Below, one piece after another: positions 59,581 to 64,000 of a DNA stretch of 64,000 nt. The stretch spans positions 25,521,662-25,585,661 of the forward strand of contig JAJEKV010000004.1 of assembly GCA_021234155.1 (NCBI GenBank). The letters are read 5' to 3'. The notes beneath the pieces are model-generated. The model searched no databases. It saw only the letters and a list, made by a program, of their open reading frames with translations, and had not been told where the DNA came from. Source of the DNA: Isoetes taiwanensis. Lineage: Eukaryota > Streptophyta > Lycopodiopsida > Isoetales > Isoetaceae. The translations under genes were made by a program, and so were the position numbers. The stretch's first letter is position 1; each line of letters opens with the position of its first letter.

Positions 59581-61365
59581 CATGTTTAGGGCCTTTTGTT
59601 CTATATGAACATCTATTTTAACTTTAAAAGTGGTTAATTGTCGCTGGAAGTTGGAGATTTAAAAATTCTTTTTGATTGATTTTGTTTATTTCCTTGAGGC
59701 TTAAGCTGTAGATTTTGTTGGTTGAAATTGCTAAATTGTTTCGATTAGTTGTATTCAAGTTTCTTTATACTTGTGCCATCAAGACCATTTTTCCTTTGAG
59801 GTGAACTAATTGTGTGTTCTGTTTAAAGCTTTTTTTTCAAGATAAATATTTTTTCAAAGAGCAAGAGAAAATTTTCATCAAAAAAAAAAGGTAGCAAGAG
59901 AAAAGAGAGGATCCTCAAAAAGGTAAACCAAGTTGGCAAAAAGGGATAGAATCCATCAAGGAGATCCATCCGCAAAGATCTAAGAGAGACCGGCATCCGT
60001 AAAAATTTCGTCCATGGTACTAAAATACATAATGATCTTTCACCCGTAGATTCTCTTTTCATGAGTTTAAATGCCCCTCTTTATCATAAGCGATCGTGGG
60101 AACTGTAGCTATCTGCCAGCATCCCGGTGGAGAATAGTGTAACCGTTTCGACTGCCAATTGGAGCACTGCCACCATGGATCATATTTACATAAAAAGAAT
60201 GCATCGCCCAAAGAACTTTTGTTAAAGTCCCGCCCAAAGAACTTTTGTGGTGTCCCACATCGCGGCTTTTTTTCCCGATAGGTTTTCGCCCAAGAAAGCA
60301 CCTACTTGCAAGGTGCTCATGGTTCATATCTTCTTTGAAGAGGTCTTTTCAGAATCACTCTAAGTTGGTGTCAAAATCTTATTTTCTAATATACAATCGC
60401 CTCCCCGCATAAGCATGTGCACCGAAAATTCTCACGAGGAAGAGGATCTTCAATTATTGGCATGTTGTCCCATTCTCGCATCCCCACAGATGTACTTTGG
60501 CAATGGTGTCTGATCACACACCATAGGGAATTGGTACACACTCAGAATCGGATCAATCCTCGTGAAGTACCCCCCATTGTTCCTGGTCACCGTTACATTA
60601 TCCCGCACGGGTGTAAGGTAAGAAAAGGAGCCATGATCGCTAAAGAAAAATTCAGGCTCGAAAGCACTCCAGCAGAGGGGAGATTAGGTTCGACTCGATG
60701 GTTTGAATTTCTCTCAAGGGTTGGAATTTTTAGTATGAAATAAGTTCAATGGGTTTGGGTCAATTTTTTTGAGTATTAAAGGTTTAGGATATGGTAGAGA
60801 TTTTTGCTATGCTTTAACAAGTTGAATGTGTAGTCCTTGCAGTCCAATTGCTCATCACCATTTGTCTTAAGTTGACCTCTCCATCCATCTAGCCTTGTCC
60901 ATATGAAATTTTAGAGTGCTAATCCTACATTGTTACTCATCTTTTATTTGCACCTATGCTAACATGCTTTTTATTGCCATATGCAAAGTTCACCTGCTTT
61001 GAATTCTCACTTGTCTTGAATTGACCTGCCTTCCATCTAGCTTTTGCTTCCATATGCTATTCTAAGAGTGTTAACCCTATATTGCTACCATTTTTGGCAC
61101 TCATGCTAATTTGATTATCATTGTCATATGCGTGTTCATCCATTTTTCCCATATTCCACTGCCTTGAGTTGTCCCAAATTCTCCATCCGGACTTTTATTT
61201 TTCATCACTCTTCCATACCTTATAATTGGCCTCATATTTCCCACCACTGCCAGAGAAAGTTCCATCCCTTCCACCACACTTGTTGATATTTTGAAAACCT
61301 CTAGTTGGCATTTTTTTCCTTTGAGGCTGAGGGGACCAGCCCATTCTTTTTCCTTTTTGAGGAGA
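59581..61365 (+). other. Ty3 3' non-coding region
   Basis: A 1.8 kb stretch between integrase and the 3' LTR. It contains 'cccaaagaacttttgt' twice (60,207 and 60,233); an open + frame at 60,417-60,743 with VPGHRYIIPHGCKVRKGAM; and two diverged ~140-bp tandem units at 60,865-61,150 (shared 'ttgacct', 'ccatctagc', 'ccatatg', 'gctaa'). Plant Tat elements can have extra reading frames here, but none is recognised. The purine-rich tract before the 3' LTR is 'gaggaga' (61,359-61,365). Confidence 0.5.
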
Positions 61366-63808
61366 TGTTGCCCCCTTTTGGGCAACATGGACCAGCATGA
61401 TATTTAGAGTTTCAAGATTGGAAGATACTTGTCAAAGTTTGGAAGACTTGTGGTTTCTTTTGAGGTTTCATCTTGTTACTTTCTCATCACTCATATGGGT
61501 AAGAGTTAGTGCTATTTTGATCCCGCTAGAGTTTGAAGAAATTGGTTCAAGTTTGGAAGACCCTTGGGATCTTGGTTGTATAGCCCAATTTTTTTCCTTT
61601 GAGGAAGTTTTCTAGTTTATCTATTTCTGAAGACCAGGCAAAGAATATTGCAAGCTATACAAGGAGTCATTACCATGTTGCTCATATTCACTCATATGAA
61701 AACTAAATGGAGTTGCACCTATGATTTGAAGTCACATAATAGGAAGATGCACTTAGAAGTGGAATTGTTTTATTTTGGCCTTGAAGATTGGGAAGACCTT
61801 TAGAAGTTTGAAGACCCTAGGGCCTCGAGCAAAGTTATGTTCATCATAAGGTATGATTTTGAGCTTTTGAGATATGATCATGTGCTGGCTGTGGGTTCCA
61901 AATTTCATCCATTTCATCCATCCCACATCCACCTTCCTTTCATTTTTATATAATTTCATTTTCACCCTGTCATGCCTTCTTTCATTATCACTACCTATAT
62001 TTTATTGGCCTCTACCTCCACTTGTGAATTGCCTCTCAAGAGATCATGAAAACCTCAAGAGCAAAGAAGTTTGAATTTTACCTTCATTCTATCACCCTAA
62101 ATCCTACCATAGCCTTTTTTTTTCCTATTTTTCCACCCTTTTCCTATGATTTTTTTCACCATTTCCAAGGTTGAAAAATCTATCGACCATGGTCAAAATG
62201 GCCAAATTTCAAGTATCTCAATTTGACCTGAAAATGCTCTAGATTTGAAGCTTGGCAAAAATAGCTAGATTGGCCTTTTCAAAATTCAAAAAGACCATGG
62301 GAAACCCCTCAAATATCATTTCTTGGGATGGAAAAAAAAAAAAAAAAAAAACCTATTCTAGCCCCATTCACCCTATTTTCTAATTTCCACGCCAGCCTTA
62401 AATTCCACCCTCAGCCCCTCATTTCCACTGGCAGCAGGTGGGCCTCCGGCACGAAGCTGGCACAACCCTCCGCGGCACGCTTTTCGCGCCACGCTTGGAT
62501 CCCTTTTATACCCAAGCTTCCGCACTAAAATGCCCTGCGGGATATATATCGAGCTTAAGAACTTTTCTGAAGAACCCTAAAATCTGAGATATTGCAACTG
62601 CTGATTGGTGCCCTTTTTTGATTGGATCTCACTTTTCCTCCCCGATTTATCCTCCTAGACCTTTTCAAACCCCCGAACCTTTGTGGCACTTGATTGATAG
62701 AAACTTGCTCCATTAGGGGCCGGAAATCATTGAACCGAAGCTGTTTTTGGGAAGGATTTTTAATCCGAATACAGATCATTTTTTAATACCCCCCTGAGAT
62801 ATATATACCATGGATCCGGGCGCATTTCTATATTCTCGATATTCTCTTTTGATCTCGTTTCTAATTTCAAATTCCGCTAATCCCCGCCGATTAAAGATTG
62901 ACCGCATTTTGATTGAAGACCGACTGCTGTGGCTTATTTGATATCAAAACTCCTAATGCTCAAATTATCTTATTATTTTCTTTCTCGATAATTTTTGGTT
63001 TTCAGAAGTTGACAATGCCTTTGGGATCTGTTCTCAAGCATTATCCCCCGGTATTACTTGTCGAGAATTCTAAACTCCCCGCGGATATCTTATGATTTGA
63101 ATGCATATTCATTGCCCGACAAATAGTGTTTCCATCTTCTTTTTGTTTCAAGTTGTTCTACCTTGTCCTAAACTAATAGAAACCAGATATTTAAAGTAGA
63201 ATCCAAATTAAATAGTCGCGTCCCCATTCTTTAAAAGGTTTGAGTATTGCTTATGTGTAAAGAAAAACAAAGAAAAAAAATAGTTTTTCCATAACTCACA
63301 TAAACCGTGTAAATCGGTGACTTTGGCCCATCTCTCAAGAATATCATAGTGTTTGCTTGTCAAGAAAACCTTATGCACATGATCTAGAGTTTATTTTGAA
63401 GTCTTATACAAATTCCAACTCAAGATTCATCACCAAACTATATTTGCAAATTTTGGCTCTGTTTTGGCATTGACCAATTTTTATTGAACTTTGACATAGA
63501 TTTTCTTGGCCTTCCCTCTATCCAAATCGAAATGACTTTCACCAGTAGCTTCCTCCACTTGTCTATAAACCATACCAAAAATCAAAACTCAAAATCTTAA
63601 AGGGTGGGACCGCTAAACTGATTTTGTTCGACAGCTTTTTTGCTTCGTGGATCAGAGTGATTTTGAGAAATCTAGCATTTCAAATTGAGTTCTTTTGCTT
63701 TATATGATCGGAGAGGATTGATCACCCTAAGTGATCCGGAGGTCCCCACCGGGGCTTTGTTTGCACTTCCTTTGAGGTTAGACTAAAATTCCGTGTTTTA
63801 GGCTAACA
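61366..63808 (+). repeat. Ty3 3' LTR (2.44 kb)
   Basis: Starts TGTTGCCCCC and ends GGCTAACA, so the ends are TGTT...AACA. The longest A-run (62,333-62,350) is about twice that of the 5' LTR (52,728-52,735). The CAG/CTG differences listed in the findings separate it from the 5' LTR. Confidence 0.9.
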
Positions 63809-64000
63809 CTGCCTACACTTCTGTGACTGTGTACGACTCATTCATTCTCCCTGAGGAGGAATGACGGCCCACATCTATGATCGTGTCTATTGAGAGAGAT
63901 GGACACACTTATTACGCTTAATACATGCCTTGGCTCCGCACCCTAAAGCCCAAGATGTGTGCACAAGTGATGCCTCGATCATGCATTAACTCAGATACGT
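63809..64000. other. Sequence beyond the Ty3 element
   Basis: 192 bases that match nothing else in the window. A broken reading near 'cattctccctgaggaggaatg' has no recognised similarity. Confidence 0.4.

Larger units (their letters stand above)
51751..63808 (+). mobile_element. Ty3-type LTR retrotransposon, ~12 kb, frame-broken
   Basis: Order: LTR, primer site, gag, zinc knuckles, protease, reverse transcriptase, integrase, long 3' non-coding region, LTR. The reverse transcriptase-before-integrase order shows the Ty3 class. The integrase signature NGQAESTNKVL, the long LTRs and a 1.7 kb gap between integrase and 3' LTR fit the Tat lineage (inference). Both LTRs are nearly full length, so the insertion is not old, yet every coding domain has several frameshifts. 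Flanks CAGCC (51,747-51,751) and CTGCC (63,809-63,813) could be an imperfect 5-bp target duplication. Confidence 0.9.

Noticed and set aside
60417-60743. Envelope-like gene in the Ty3 3' region
   Set aside because: No signal peptide, transmembrane segment or cysteine pattern; a 108-codon frame in this length can arise by chance.
1-64000. CRISPR arrays, bacterial operons, phage or defence systems
   Set aside because: No regularly spaced short repeats, ribosome-binding sites or polycistronic layout. Splice sites and plant protein families show a eukaryotic nuclear sequence.

Overview
The window is nuclear DNA of a land plant, probably one with a large, repeat-rich genome. The evidence is PLS-type PPR fragments, DUF547 and DUF1664 exons, a CPL4-type Pol II CTD phosphatase, an LRR receptor exon, spliced genes with GT-AG borders, and Ty1/copia, Ty3, LINE and foldback elements. 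A fern-like lineage is a guess from style only. There are no bacterial operons, CRISPR arrays or clear RNA genes.

Layout. Positions 1-715 hold a repeat called U here. Positions 717-5,607 are a 4.9 kb segment present only in this copy, with spliced exons of an unrecognised gene (947-2,456) and a piece of an LRR receptor gene (4,287-4,600). Positions 5,608-15,640 are block B+C, with a DUF1664 exon, PPR repeats and an intronless CTD-phosphatase copy. Positions 15,640-31,147 are a mosaic in which copia pieces (LTR, reverse transcriptase, gag) alternate with three copies of unit E (DUF547 exons plus a hairpin), unit D and more U copies. Positions 31,148-33,410 are a second direct copy of the start of B. 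From 33,411 to about 51,540 almost everything reappears in reverse order: C, phosphatase, PPR, DUF1664, U, gag, D, E, RT, LTR, U. The region is therefore a nested inverted and direct duplication. Positions 51,751-63,808 are a nearly full-length but frame-broken Ty3 element of about 12 kb with 2.44 kb LTRs.

The copies can be dated relative to each other. The right arm has a LINE with a perfect 18-bp target duplication. The left arm has a 535-bp foldback element whose empty site is visible in a paralogous copy. The outer left U copy has a small hairpin insert. These differences make a simple assembly mirror unlikely.

The most unusual signal is in how the copies differ. Many substitutions and small indels sit on CAG or CTG triplets, which become CCG, CGG, CG or CGT. 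These are symmetric CHG methylation sites, but the changes are not deamination products. Systematic long-read miscalling at methylated CWG is the simplest reading, and it would also account for many of the frameshifts in these genes and transposons. No previously undescribed defence or mobile system could be supported.
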